A stretch of 64,000 nt of DNA from Linnemannia hyalina (taxonomy: Eukaryota; Mortierellomycota; Mortierellomycetes; Mortierellales; Mortierellaceae): the NCBI GenBank assembly GCA_019671135.1, contig JAHRHY010000024.1, forward strand, positions 434,001 through 498,000. Reading direction: 5' to 3'. The position numbers and the translations under genes are program-made. Below the pieces are notes generated by a model. The model was not told the origin of the DNA and made no database searches. It was given only the letters and a program-made list of their open reading frames with translations. Shown in pieces: positions 22,421 through 36,807 of the stretch (positions are counted from its first letter, which is position 1; each line of letters opens with the position of its first letter).

Positions 22421-24259
22421 GGGTTATCGAGGGCATTCTTTTCCATTTGATCGAGGAAGAGGGAGGAGGAGGAGGAGGAGGAGGAGGAGGAGGGAGAATG
22501 ACTGTTGGGATTCAATGGGCGATGTGGGCTGAGCAAGGAACGAGGAGAGTCAAGGAACGAAGGAGAGTGGGTGAGTGAGGAAAGTGTCATTGAAGAGGGT
22601 GAAGAGGGTGATGAGGGTGGCCGTTAAAGATAACAGATAGGGAGGGAATGAAGAGGATGTTCATACTCGACAAAAAAGGACATGTTTTGGGAAGGGGAGA
22701 GGGGGGAGGTGCTCCTGCAGCAAAGGATGAACACACAGACGAAGTGTGAGCTGGGTATGTAGCAGAGGAGGGAAGAAGGAATGGGCGTGGAAAACAAACA
22801 GAAAAAAAAAAAAGAAGAGAAAAGTAGGAAGTTGAATTCCCCACCAGGGGTTTATATATGATTTTTTATCTCCTGTTGTTTGTTGTTTTGTTATCTGCCC
22901 TTCAGGATTCGGCCGCTTTCTTCCTTTCTTACGACCAGATATGTGGCTCTCACAAGGAAGAAAATGATTCGCCTCTTGTCTCTTCCCAGGTTCACCCCCA
23001 TCCACTCACACCACTCCCTCCAAACACTAATTTCACTTCCGCTGACGACTTTTTTTCCTTTTTGTCTCCAGAATGGCTCCATTCACTGCGAACTCCTTGA
23101 CGGCGAGCAATAATAGGGTGTGTGTAAATGTGTGTATGTCCGCACACACATTCACGCACTACCATCCAGACGAGGTCACCCTACCTTGCTGCTCTCATGT
23201 CAATCGATATTTAACCTCCATCCATGTCAACCCCTTTTTTTCCCTAGCACACCACCTGCAACAATGACTGAAGGGAAATAAACATTTTTTGTTGTTGTTG
23301 GGTGTTGATCGAGCAAGACAAGCCACTAGAGAGGGATAGATGCCCACAGCCAATAGGGGAATTTCGATCAGATAACTGTACCTTTTATGGATGGTGTGCG
23401 AAACGATCTAGTGCCTGACGATCAAAGAATGTCACCTACAAGGATCAGATATAAGGGCTGGTCCTGGATCACTGAGGTAACAACAGGTAGCTAGGTGAAG
23501 TTCACATAACATAAGAGTCAAGAGTGACAGTCTTCAGATAAGTACTTCCATGTTCTCGCCCTTGCATCAAACGACATACAATACTGGCAATGAAGGACAG
23601 TGCATCATCAAACAAAAAATGCGGCGGCTCTCCTTTTTGATACAAACTCATCGATGAATGATGACCAACTCTATGTCACCTGTACCTGTTTGTTTTTTGC
23701 TCTCTTTTACAACACAAGACAAAAAGGGTGGAGCAATTAGCGATGGCAAGGGCACATACTCTCACCGCGCAAGAGCAGATGGAAGCATCACCCACCAAAA
23801 AATAGATCACCTCAAGGGAAAAAAGGACATGCCAAGGTTTGCGTACTGTACACATCTTCTCGAGTTCTTTTTTCTCACTGAAGTTATTGATCTGCGCAGG
23901 GGTTATTGGAACACAAAGTTGCGAGTGCTGCTGCCAAGAGTTAACAGTGGTACTGAGGAATGAGACGTACCGTAAGTGGTTCAATTCATGTGTGTTGAAG
24001 CGCCTACTTTAGTCTGATGCAGTCTTAGGCACTTTGAGCAAAAATAGTGTCGTTCAGAGTCATGGAAGGCAAACGACACAACCTGACAATTAAGCTTCTA
24101 GATGCAAGACAGACGCGACACAAACGCGTCCCTTATGTAAAGGCTCAAGCAATTGTTGATCTCTGCCAGGGACGGGTCATAGATGATGGTCAGAACGAGA
24201 ATAGCTTCGTTCCCATGAAGAGGGGCAAAAGCTCGGATTAATCATCCTTGTTCTGTACA

Positions 24260-24292
<33 letters not shown>

Positions 24293-26393
24293 GAGAGGGA
24301 GAGAGAGAGAGAAAAGGAAGGGTATCACGAGTGGGATGACAAAACATCACCTCCTATTCGCCTTTTCTACACTCCTTGATCGTCCCCCACTTTCTTTATT
24401 ATTAACCTCCGCGACTCCATGGGATCTGAAATGATATACTCTTCTCCCGCTCAAAACCCGCAAAGCTCCTTCTTTTCCTCTTTTTTTCGAGTCTCTCTTC
24501 GCTTCTGCAGCCCATCCTTGTGTTTAGGTCTTGACCCATCCTCGTTTCCCTCCCTCCCTGACCCCGAAGCGCGGCCCAAAAGAGTCTTACAAATAGGGTG
24601 TCTGCAACTTTTTTCACTCTACCCCTTCTTTATTTTTATTTCAGAGGGGGTTGAGAAGGGTGGTTAACGGAAGCCTAGGCTAAAACATCGCGCGCGAGCG
24701 CTGCTTTTAAGATGTTTTGTGTGTGCTGTTGTGCGCAGACCGAGACGCCTTGCGTTGTTGACACTCCCCACCCTGTCATCTCTCTTCTCTCCCCCTCTTT
24801 TTTTTTTTTTTTTTTTTTTTTTTGTTTTGCAACGAACTCCTTGATTAGAGCCATGCTGGTCTTGTCTCTTGTCCTGTCCTGTCTTTGTGTGTCGGTGCTT
24901 TTCCTCCTCTCCCTCCTCTCTCTCTCTGTCACCCCCTTTCTCCCCGTTTGAAAAAGAAAACAATTATCTTCTTACCCCCTTATTTTTTTATTCTCGCTGC
25001 TGTGATTTGGTGGCTCCTGAGTTTTGGTTTTTGGTTTGTCCTTTGCTTCATTTCCTGCAGGCAGTATCGTTGCTCAGTTTTTTTTAGGTGCTTATTTTTT
25101 TTTTTTTTTTTTTCGATGATGGCCATTCCCTAAACAGAACCCCCCTTGAATCCGGGTTTCTTTCAGATTGTGAGCAAGGAAAAGAGAGGAAGAAAAGAAG
25201 AAAAAGAAACGGAAGGACGGTTTTCCCCTTGGCGTGTCTCTGCATTTGGGTCGTTGGTGTTGAAAAAGGTCGCCTTGACCTGTGGCCACGTTAGGATCAG
25301 AAAAACAATACTAAACGAACCTTCTTCTTTTCGCCAACGTGCCTGAAAGGAGCTCAAATGGCTTTTAGGTAAACAGAAGGGAGAGGCGTGAAGTTCAAGG
25401 GAAAAGGCATTATGTGGTTGAAGTGGACCGTGGAAGGACTGACGTTATTGTCATGATCAGTGGAATTGAAGCGATATCGGAACAAGAAAACAAAGGGACA
25501 TCATCCTCGTCGATGCATCCCGCCATTTCACCAAGGGCAGCCCCGAATTGACCAACAGAGATCAATGTACAATACATGTCGTGTGTGGGTCGTTTGTTGT
25601 TTCTCCTGAGTGTCCGTGTTTTGTTCGCGTTGCATGTGAGTGTGTCTTCATACATCTGCGTGATTGAATTGAGAGAGGTGCTGTGGGCAATAAGATCCTG
25701 ATGGGGTTGTCTTCAGTTTTCCTCGCCCCTCCTTTCTTCCGCTGCTTGCGGTCAACCATGCAGCAGCGACAACAGGCTGCAGAAAGGTTCGACTGCGAAA
25801 AGTTACTTGGCCTTGTTGTTGACAGAGAACACATAGACATCGCAAAAAAAGACATAGAAATAATAATACAAAAAAAGAAAACCCCTTTCTCACTCCCTCC
25901 TCTTTTCCTCCTCACTCCTCTTCACCCCTCATCCTTCACCTTCCAAGGCCGCTCCATAAAACCACTTCTCACTCTCTCTCTTTCTTTCCTTTCCTTTCCT
26001 TTCCTTCCCTTCTCTCTTCCTTCCTCTCTTCCTTCCTTTACCTTCCTCCACTTACTCCCTCTCTTTCTCCCCCTCGATCACTCTTCAAGACCAATATCTT
26101 TCAGACATACACACACCCGCGCCTCGCACATTACACAAGAAAAAATACCACAAACAGGGTCCGATTCTAGCGCAAGAACCACCTCGCACCCCCCCCCCCC
26201 TCCTCTCCCGCTCGCACCGTCACCACCGCAGCAGCAAGCAAGCAAGCAGCAGGCCCTTTGTTCCCCGAATTCGAGATTTCGCCTCCTCTTCGTCCCTCGA
26301 CTTATTTTTTCCACCGCCAAGCGCTTCTTTTTTTTCGGGATTCTCTCTCTCTCCGTCGCCGACGATAATCAAGGGAAATTCACGCTCCCTCAT
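22421..26393. other. 4 kb gene-poor stretch; microsatellites and CT-rich leader
   Basis: Nothing here forms a supported gene. A GGA/GAG trinucleotide run lies at about 22455-22494 and GA repeats at 24260-24313. Poly(T) runs occur near 24799 and 25096. From about 25890 to 26110 a strongly CT-rich tract is probably the promoter or 5' leader of the CCCH gene. The frame of that gene stays open upstream to about 25690, so a longer N-terminus is possible. Confidence 0.55.
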
Positions 26394-29300
26394 ATGCTGG
26401 CACTTCAACCGCCTGTCTCTGGCTCCGCGGTTGTCCCTCGACAAACTGAGCATAACCAGCAACAGCACCATCAGAACCCTCACCAGTCGTCGCCCCAAGA
26501 TTTCTCTACTATTATGCAGCGACAGCAACAGCAGCAGCAACAACTTCAACAACTTCAACAACAACAACAACAACAGCAGCAAACAATGACACCGGTGATT
26601 CAGATTCAGTCGCTGAATGACCCACGACAACATGGCTCATTCCAACTTCACTTGCAGGAGCAGCAACAAATGCAGGCCCACCTTCAACTCCAGCAAATGC
26701 AACAACAACAACAGCAACAGCAGCAACAGCAGCAACAACAGCGAGGAGGAGGAACGAGTCCGTTGGACAAACCTGTGTCACCGTGGATGGTCAATGACTT
26801 TCCTCCACTGCCGAGGTAAATAGCATTCTTGAATGTTTTGTTGCCATGGGCGAGTGTGCTGAATGAGAAAGTGTTCGTGTGCTATGTGAATCACGGATTT
26901 GGTGGCCAAGCAAAGGTTGGGGAGGTTTGAGGTTGAGCCTAAAAAAAAAAAAAAAGAGCAGTCAATCGACATACAGGCTTCACGATTGGGCGTATATATG
27001 TCTGTCTGACCAACTCTTCGTCCGTTTGTCGGTCTTATCGCCCTGCCTGTGGTCAATGAACGTGCTCTCTTTTGAACCACGAGAGGAAAAAGAGAAGGGT
27101 GAATAAAAACACCCTTGGGAAGGGGACAGTGTGAGGGTGGTTGAGTAAGTGTGTGAATAAAGTCAATGGTAACGAGAGAGAGAGAGGGAGAGAGAGGGAG
27201 AGACACGGTTAACCACACGGGAGTCACCACTCGCTCGGCCATTCTTTTCTACTTTGCCTTCTACACAAAAGGCGGGAGTGGTGTCATCTTGTGTCCAGCC
27301 CTCTTTCTCGCTTATTCTTCCTCCTCCCTCCTCTCACCCTTTGCCTCACCCCCCTTTTTTCGTCTTTCGTTTATGTTATTCACGCCTGTCGCCCCTTGCG
27401 TGATAAGAAGTCATTGTCTGTCTGTCTGTCAGCTACCAGACAAAACACTCAACCGCAAATCGACGTGTAAAACGAGATCGAATGGGGAGACAAAGAGTCA
27501 ATGGTGTGTGCGAGAAAAAGAAAAGAGAGAGCGATGCAGTGGATGATGTATTACTGCTGCCGATGAACGGATCATATCAAAAGGAAAACGGTCTATCGCA
27601 AATTACTGACCCACTCCTCTTTCTTTCTCACTCTCTCTCTCCTCACTTTTTCCTTCTGTTACTATTCCAAACGAATCACCCAACAAACAACATTGACTCC
27701 TTTGCAGAACCGGACAGTCTAATATGAACCAGAGCCTCCTTTCTCAGTCATTCAACCCAGTTCACCCTCTCCAGCAGCAACAACAAATCCCTCGATCTGT
27801 CTCGGCTTCCAATGGCTTTCCACAGCAACAACAGCAACAGCAGCAGCAACAGCACCAGCACAACATACAGAGCCAATTACATCTCATGCAGCAGCAACAA
27901 CAACAACAACACCAGCTCTCACACTTTCAAGGACTCGACGGAGGTCAAGGGATGAACTCTCACTCGATGAACTCACCTATCGCCTCGGCACTCATGGACT
28001 CTCCCGCAGCAAATACTATGCATGCACAACAGCAACAACACTTTCATGGACTGGGCCAGGACTCGCCCTTGGGTCCACTTGACCACAACAACAACCGCTG
28101 GAATGACCCCGCCAATAATAACAATAACAAGGGTCCAGAAATGTTCCACATTGCTTCGCCGCCTTTGACGCCTTCGGGTGTGATGGCTCGGTCGCCCAGT
28201 TCTTATAGCACGTTTGGGATGAACAACAGTGTCAAGCGACCACCTCTTTGGCCCATGGACCGCCCTATCGTCCTGCCCTTCCCTCGCCAGGCACCCACGC
28301 CTTTGCAGTCGTCTAAAGGTAATTGTAAAATAGGACGGCTTTAGTCCTGGGCGAAAGGAATTGAGAATCAGGTGTATGCATATCTTTACAGACAGAAGAC
28401 CCAGACTAATACGTTGTGTTGATTTCCCTCTCTCCACATCCCCCTTATCAACGCTATTCAGCTGCCAACCTCCAACACATCCCATGCAAGTTCTTCAAGT
28501 CTGGAGCCTGTACAGCAGGCAAGAACTGCCTCTTCTCACACAGTCGAGACCCACCATCCGAAAACTTTGTCTGCAAGTACTTCCTCAAGGGAAACTGCAA
28601 ATTTGGCGCCAAATGCTCACTTTCGCATTCCTTTTTGGCTATGGACCGCAAGACGTCGGCGCTCATGCCAGGAGCGGGAGTTGGGGGCAGTCTTGGTCGG
28701 ACTCGGTTGGAACGACGGGCGTCTAGCGGTGCTATTTTGAACAATAACCTCTGGCAGCAGCAGCCGACGATGACGACCGAGCCTCTTTCGCCTCCTTATG
28801 GATCTTCGCTCCAACAACAGGCGCTGCAGTTGAACAACAACAATGTCGAGTTTACGATGAGTCGGTCGCCAAGTCAGCCGGGGTTCATGAGGCCAACACT
28901 GACCAGGACTACGTCAGAGAACATGCGAAATACGCTGTACATGTCGCAGGATAGCACTACAGGAATTCCATGTTCACCTTTCTCACCCGATGATGATATT
29001 ACCAGTCCTGATAGCAATGGCGAGCGCAACAACATCAACAACAACACGTCTTTTAGCCCATTTGGACCCTTAGAAAGCAGGATGCGTCAGCATTTGGCAG
29101 CACCATTGCCAATTCGCCAGCGTTCACTACCTGACATCTTTCGATTGGCACCACTATCACACGAAGGAAGCGCCCTGCCCACTTCGCCATTCTATCAACC
29201 AGGCAACAAGGGTCTCTTCCTCTCCGTCTCCTGTGAGAGCGACACCAACCCCCCTTCTTCATCTCCACTTCGCCTTCACTCCATCCCCGAAATCCACGGA

Positions 29301-30486
29301 ATCTACAACAACAGTGGCAACAATACTCAAATGAACAGCGGTCCCATGATGCAACGCCGTGCAAGCACCGTAGAATTCACCGACCTGCACGAAGACGAGT
29401 TCTCCGATCTGGACGACGACGAGGATACAGGCGACCAAGGGATCTTGCCCTCGTCCCTCAACGATCTGTTGACGACCCAGGAGCGCCAGCGCCGACAGAG
29501 CAGGCAGGATGATATTGAACCTCGGTCGTCGAATAATATGTTTCCTTCGCCGGCTTCGGGTTCCTTGCGTGATGATAAGGATGATGACGAGATCCGATTT
29601 GCCTTTAGCAACCATTCCTTGTCCACCTCAGGTACACTTTGTTCCATCGCTCTATGCCGCATTCAATGTTTGGAGACGATTTTTCGTCGCACTTTTCTAA
29701 CCGACATTTATTGGCATGCTCGCTGTAGGCTCTAACACACAGTTCCCTCAAGCAGTTTACGGCGACCACCAACAGCAGTACCACCAGCAGCAGTACCATA
29801 ACCAACAGCACGGAGGGCTAGAGATGCTCCACTCTCCTCATGCAATGCTCATCCCATCCTCCTCCTCCTCTTCCCTTTCCAGTCGCCAAATGCCCACCCA
29901 CCCTTTTGACGACTTCTCCTCCTACGAAGAATACGACGACCACCACCAGCACCAACACCTTCACCACCTTCCTGGACATATCGTCCCTGTTCCCGTCACC
30001 TCTGGGCAGACTCCGAGCCAAGGCGCTGCCAAGGGATTGCATTACAAAGAACGAAGCGGCACCCCTGACCCATTCTGCCCCTTCCCCCAGGAAGCGGAGG
30101 AAGTCCAGTTCAGGATGGATGACGACGAGGCTGTAGCGGGCGTGGATGCCTTGACGGCGGACCGCGATTCGTTTCTGGAGGCAGATTTTCAACAATGCCA
30201 ACAGGCTTCAAGAGCTGGACTCTTGAGAAGCAATTCGATCATCGCAGCCGAGAAGTTGAACGAGACTGGTCATCAGCAAAAGCAGCAGGGGACGATGACG
30301 CCTGTGAGTCTTTTGAGCCGTGAGGAGGATGGCGGTGATGGAGGGGTGATGGGATCGATTGATTTCTCGGCCCTGTCGATCTCTGTTGGCGGGTTGATGA
30401 TTAGCAGCGGTTTGGAGGAGGAGGAGGAGGAGGAGGAGGAAGTGGGGTCGTTGAGCTATGCTGGTATTGCCCGATCTCAGAAGTAA
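26394..30486 (+). CDS. Cps3-like tandem CCCH zinc-finger RNA-binding protein with poly-Gln tracts
   Basis: Four exons: 26394-26815, 27708-28318, 28462-29631, 29729-30486, giving 986 aa in frame. Exon 3 opens with two adjacent CX7CX5CX3H fingers (CKFFKSGACTAGKNC... and CKYFLKGNCKFGAKC...). The spacing and sequence match the fungal Cps3-type proteins; such fingers bind single-stranded RNA. A later SSLNDLLTTQERQRR block and a C-terminal LSYAGIARSQK also resemble that family. Gln-rich stretches dominate the first 200 residues and an acidic patch lies near the C-terminus, suggesting a disordered, condensate-prone protein acting in mRNA control. The start at 26394 is chosen because the upstream open frame is CT-rich leader; earlier in-frame ATGs exist. 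Confidence 0.85.
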
Positions 30487-31220
30487 CTGGAGAGAAAGGG
30501 GGTTTTTGATATTATATTTATTTTTATTTATTTGTTGCTATTACTTTCACTCACTCAAAAACAAGAACACGGAAAAAAGAAAAAAAGAAGTCGTTTATTG
30601 TTTCGACTTCATAGACACCATAAAAAAAAAAGCAAGCAATACCTGATAAGTACTTACTCCTACATAATAAAAAAACTGACAAAGATTTGGGCGAAGCAGT
30701 TGTTGTGTTCTTTTTTTTTTTTTTTTTTTTTTTGCCGCAGCGAAAAAAATATGTCCCGCGATGACAAGAGTGTTGACATTGTCAATGAGAAGCAAAGAAA
30801 GCATAACAGTCGACGTTCGTTCATTCTTTTCTCCTCAATGTCAAACATAGTACTTTTTTTTTTTGGGTATAGATTCTACTCAACATTCTGATATCGCCAA
30901 TTGTAATTTTTTTGATGAATGAATGAATGAAATTTATTCGTCCCTTTGTTTTCCCTCTTTGATATTGTCGAAAAAAAGTAGTAGTACGCGCCGTACGATT
31001 CACGGTCGAAAGAGTAGACAAAAAAAAAAAAGTCGCCGAACAAAGACAAAATCCTGAAGCTTGAACTTGAAATCTTTGTCGGAATCCTTGATTGTAGGGG
31101 GGCGAGTTTTCTCTTCCGACGATAAAACAGTAGTACCCAGCGTTAACTGCAAAATAATAGCCAACACATCGATAAAGAGAGCCACGAAAGTAGCTCTCTT
31201 TGTAAACGATGTGACATATT
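30487..31220. other. Convergent 3' spacer between CCCH and uS11 genes
   Basis: 734 bp, AT-rich, with a T run of about 24 near 30711-30733 and several A runs. It contains the 3' UTRs. No additional gene is supported. Confidence 0.6.
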
Positions 31221-32436
<1,216 letters not shown>

Positions 32437-32550
32437 ATTATCTCCAAGCAACTCATTCATTTATCTTAAGGGCCATATAAGAAGCCCATTCGTAGTAGTA
32501 CATTTTGATGTACTGTACATACGCGTCTTTATGTGAAGGATCAAAGATGT

Positions 32551-35500
32551 CTAAAGGAGGTCGTTCGGATCTTCGGCCTCGGCGGTGGCGGTTGCTGTAT
32601 CCTCAGTAACATCTGGCACAGCGGCTTCTACTGCTGGTACATCTACGGCATCTTCCACCACAGGAGCCACCACAGGAGCCACCACAGGAGCCTCCTCAAG
32701 AACAGCCTCATCTTCAACAATAGGAACCAGAGGCTCGACGCTCTTCTTGGCCGCAAACATCGCCTTCAAGTTCTCAGAATCCCTCTGCTGACGCTGACGC
32801 TCAACCTCAAGTGCGCCACCAGTCTTTCTCAGCTTACTGGAGCCAACAAACGTCGTCAACTCTTCCTCAAACTCGTCAATCCTGTTCGACAGCTCGATAT
32901 GGCGCAGCTTCTCCATCTGGGCCATCGCCTTGAGTCGCTTGTTCGAGTCTGGCTCAATCATCTTGACCTCTTCCATCACAGTCTTGAGTCCCTCAAAATC
33001 TTCGTCAACGACAGGCTGGAAAACAAACTCCTTCGATCCATTACCGCTAGCCTTGACCTGCAACTCTGTCACCTTCTTGAGGTTGCCCAAAGTCTGCAAC
33101 AGCGAGCTACGATCCTCCTTCAAATCCTCCAGAAGCGCCTCCTGCTCCTTCAAGAACATCTGTTCCTTCACAATAGTCTGCAGCTCAACCTCCCAGGTCT
33201 TCTTCCATGAAGGTCGGATCGTCTGGATATAGTCCGAAAGCTCCGCAATGTCCTTGTCAATCTGCTCGCACTCCTTGTCGACAAAGGTCATCGAGTTCTC
33301 GCTGGGCCGTCCACGGCGCTGAGTCACATTGATCTTCATATCATCCACCACATCCTGCAGGTTCTCAATCTTGTTGGTCAGATCCTCAGACTTTTTATCC
33401 AGCTTAACCTTTCCCGTCTCGATAATCATACGCGATGACACAGGCGCTTCCAGAGCCTGCTTCCGGATCTTGGTGGTGTATCCAGCAAGGTTACCAAGCA
33501 TGAGCTTGGTCTCACTCTGGAGCTCCGAGTACAGCTGGCGAACGACACCCAAATCCCTTCTCAACGTCTGAACCTCCTCCTGCTGCGCCTTCAGCTCCGC
33601 CACGGATGCTTTGCTTTGAACAGAAGTAACTGCTGTAGTCGCGGTCGGAAGGAGAGTCGCGGTCTTGGCCATCACCTTCTGGACCATGGAGCGGAGGGCC
33701 TGAGGACCATCTGAACCGGCGGATGCGTTGTTTCGCTCAGGTGTGTTTGCTGCAGCCAAAGCAGCTGCGACGGCGGCGGCATTGGCCTGCTTATGGCGCG
33801 CAATCTCGAGTGCCTCCTGTGCTTTCCTGATATCATGGAGTTCCTTTGTAAGTGAAGCAAAGCCTTGGTCCATCCTCCTCTGAATATTCTCCAGGTCTAT
33901 TGGGTACAAAAAAAAAAATCAGAAATAATTAGTATGGCGAATAACATTTCCCTAATTGCAAGCAAAATGTCTGCATAGGCACCAAGATCACATACCATCA
34001 ACGTTCAGAGACAGGAACGCGTTCTGCTTGACATCAATCAAAGACTCCAGCTCATAATGAATATTGGTCTGGGGATCCTTGACGTAAATGGTGGGAAAGT
34101 CCTCCTGTCCTGGGTTGTACTGGAACTTTTCCATGAACAGCATCCTAAGACCAGAGTGCGTCAACTCTCCCTCGAACTTTGTCTTCTTGACGCTCTTTCC
34201 AACCTGCAAGAAAAGTGTCAAGCTTGTCTCTACTGGCTCTGCTAGAAGCAAATACAGCGGAGTAGTGTCGTTAATACCGCATTGTTCCATCTAATGCATG
34301 TGAGCTCGGTGGAGGCAATAATCAGTCGAAAGCCTTACCAGTAGGTTGCTCAGAGTGAGCAGGAGCAGGGGTTTCAGATGTCTCTGACACACCGGCAGCG
34401 TCTGATGGAGCTGCAGCCTCGCTGACAGATTCCAATGATCCGTTTGGGATGTGAGCAGTGGTCATTGTGGAATCATCTGCATCGCTGGGAGCAGGAGGAC
34501 CTGTCGATCCAGGAGTCGACGCTGTCGCTAGCATTTGTTGGGCTTCCTTGGGTGTTGGCAGCCCTGGCATAGGGATGGTTGGCGGTAATGGCATCGCATC
34601 CATGTATCCAGTGGTGCTTGTTGTTGATAATGCAGGGCTAGCTGGGAGGTTACCAATAGCCGGAGATGTCATAGGAGAGAATTGGTTATGAGGTAAGGGC
34701 AACGGAGGGCTGGTAATTGGGAAGGATCCTTGAGAGTATGCATATCCCGGATACGTCGCCGATAGACTGGAATCCGAGATAGGGTGCTGTCGCCTTGGAA
34801 CAGGTGGCGTGTTTTGCTCCAGTAGAGTCGAGAACCGTTGTGAGTGGCGTCTGGAAGAGGCGCGGCGTGTAATGGTGTCACTCTTTCGAAGTGAAGCGAG
34901 TGTCTCGGCATGCGTAGATTCGTCCTGAGGCGCAGAGACAGAAAAGGTGGGTGTTGGAGCAACAAAGGTGGGTGGTTTGGGGAATTGATTGCTCATGTTG
35001 AAGCCATTCTGCGTGCTAGGAGCCTCCACTGGTTCAGGTGGTCGGCTGATGCTAGGTTGTCTAGAATTGCTGAGACTGGTCCTTTTCCTTCCGGATGTTG
35101 TTGCTGTTTGTGGTGTTGTTGCTGGTGGAAGTGGCACAGTTGGTGGAAGTGCGAGGGGTAGTTGGGGTGGAGGCGTGTTGGTGCGTGCGGCCTTTGTCTC
35201 GTGGCGCTCTCTGTAGAGGTTCTGCTTGAGTCGAAGTCCCTGCAGGAGATTGATGATGACTTCCTTAATTTTAGGTAAGTACTGGTCCAGTGAGGCGGGA
35301 GAGGGATCTTCTCCTAATGCTGTCTCGAGGCAATTTCGCAAGTCGTCGGGGACATGGGCGAGCTCACTAGCGAAAAACAAAAAATAGATGTGGCGATCGT
35401 AATAGCAATCATGTAAGCATATACGCCGTAGCATCATATCGGGTTTTTTTGTTGCTGTTGCTATTATTGCGGGTTGATCAACGAGAGGAGGCTTTTTTTG

Positions 35501-35685
35501 TACCTTGTGTCGATGCCAACTTCATGGAAGGCCTGGCTGGCCAAGTTGAACTGTGTGGCGAGCTGGACAAAGATGTCAGAAACGTGTTCCTCGCTGACCT
35601 TCCTGTTAGACCAGAGGGTCAGCGACTCGAGGAGTTGCTTGGTGGCAACTAGCAGCTTCGTGACAGTGGCCTCGATAGGATTCAT
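32551..35685 (-). CDS. Bud6/AIP3-family actin and formin regulator
   Basis: Polarity protein of the polarisome that binds G-actin and helps formins nucleate actin cables at hyphal tips. Four exons on minus: 35685-35504, 35366-34336, 34238-33996, 33896-32551; 933 aa, frame intact. Residues 1-60 (VTKLLVATKQLLESLTLWS, VSDIFVQLATQFNLASQAF) match the AIP3 N-terminal block. Residues about 110-400 are a Ser/Pro-rich disordered linker. Exons 3 and 4 carry the conserved C-terminal half: SLTLFLQVGKSVKKTKFEG, LRMLFMEKFQYNPG, then long helices forming the rod and formin-binding core. The acceptor for exon 3 is inside the open frame (34239), chosen because it alone keeps phase and starts at the conserved region. 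The tail holds VVAPVVAPVV repeats. Confidence 0.9.
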
Positions 35686-36256
35686 CTACGAATAATAGAA
35701 AAGGAGTGTGGGCAGGATTGATTGTCAACCATATGTTGGGGACACGAGCGGACAATCACAGGAGCAGACATCCATACACTGATACAAGCAAAGCAACACA
35801 AGCAACATGGAATAAACAAAGAGAGCAATAAAGGGGGGAGGGAGCGGGACGAACGGAAAGCTGCAGGAGGGAGGAGGAGAATGTCGACGGAGGGGGGTCA
35901 TCGAAAGAAGCAATGCAGCTTTCCATCTCAAACAAGTGTGGAAAGGGGAGAAGCATTACTTACAGCGCTTTGGTCTGTTTTTCTGCGTCGCGTTGGGGAG
36001 GATGATGCGCCAGGATGGGAGGAGTGGTCGAGGGATCGTCGGGGGTGTTCTTGGATGGACTCCATTTGGCTTTATGAAGATGCAGTGTGAAGGTTGGGAA
36101 TGTAAGCTGCGGGAAGAGTGAATAAAGTGACGAGTGTGAGGAAGAGGAGTAAAGTGAGTGAGGGAAGAAGAGGGAAAAGGAAGGAGTGAGTGTGAAGTGA
36201 GGTGAAGTGAAGTGAGGGTAAGGAAGGAATGAGGGATGGAAGACCAAAGAAAGAAG

Positions 36257-36290
<34 letters not shown>

Positions 36291-36807
36291 GTCTGTCTCT
36301 CTGTCTGTCTGTCTGTCTATCTGTCTGTCTCTCTGTCTGTCTGTCTCTGTCTGTCCGTCAGAGAGCCGCCTCTTCACACGTTGAGGTGAGCCGGACCATG
36401 ACGATAGGCGTACAGGCACACAGGCATCAAATGAATTATCGCCAACTATCCAACTATTTGTGTACATCCTATTTTCAAAGTCAGGCAAAATGAACACCGG
36501 AACATGGACATGCCACTTTCTCGTTTTTGCTGTTTGCCGCCTTCCTCTTTTTCCCTTGGTAATCCTTGGGGTATTGGGCCAAACAAACATAGCTGCCCCA
36601 TCCCGCCACTCCAACAAAAACCTGCCCCATGTACAAACTAAAAGAAATCGACGCTGAAAGGTATGTTTACAAAAATGCACTCTCTCGTGGCATGTTTTAT
36701 ATCTTTATTGTAAAGCAAAGGTGAAATGTATGTTGTTTAAAGGGTGGGGCATAATGTTGTTGTAGAGGGGAGACTGAAAAGTAATAACAAAGGACGAAAG
36801 GGTTAAC
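35686..36807. other. Spacer upstream of Bud6 with (CTGT)n microsatellite at 36257-36358
   Basis: Contains the Bud6 promoter side, GA-rich sequence (36100-36240), an approximately 100 bp imperfect CTGT/CTAT tetranucleotide array and the 3' UTR of the complex I 30 kDa gene. A 55-codon frame at 36490 has a hydrophobic start but no other support. Confidence 0.6.

Noticed and set aside
24047..24241. 64-codon frame in the gene-poor stretch
   Set aside because: Isolated, no homology recognised, no flanking exons.
36257..36358. Possible CRISPR-like or regulatory array
   Set aside because: It is a simple CTGT/CTAT tetranucleotide microsatellite without spacers.
36490..36657. Small ORF with a hydrophobic N-terminus, possibly secreted
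   Set aside because: Only 55 codons, no clear cleavage site or promoter, between two 3'/5' flanks.
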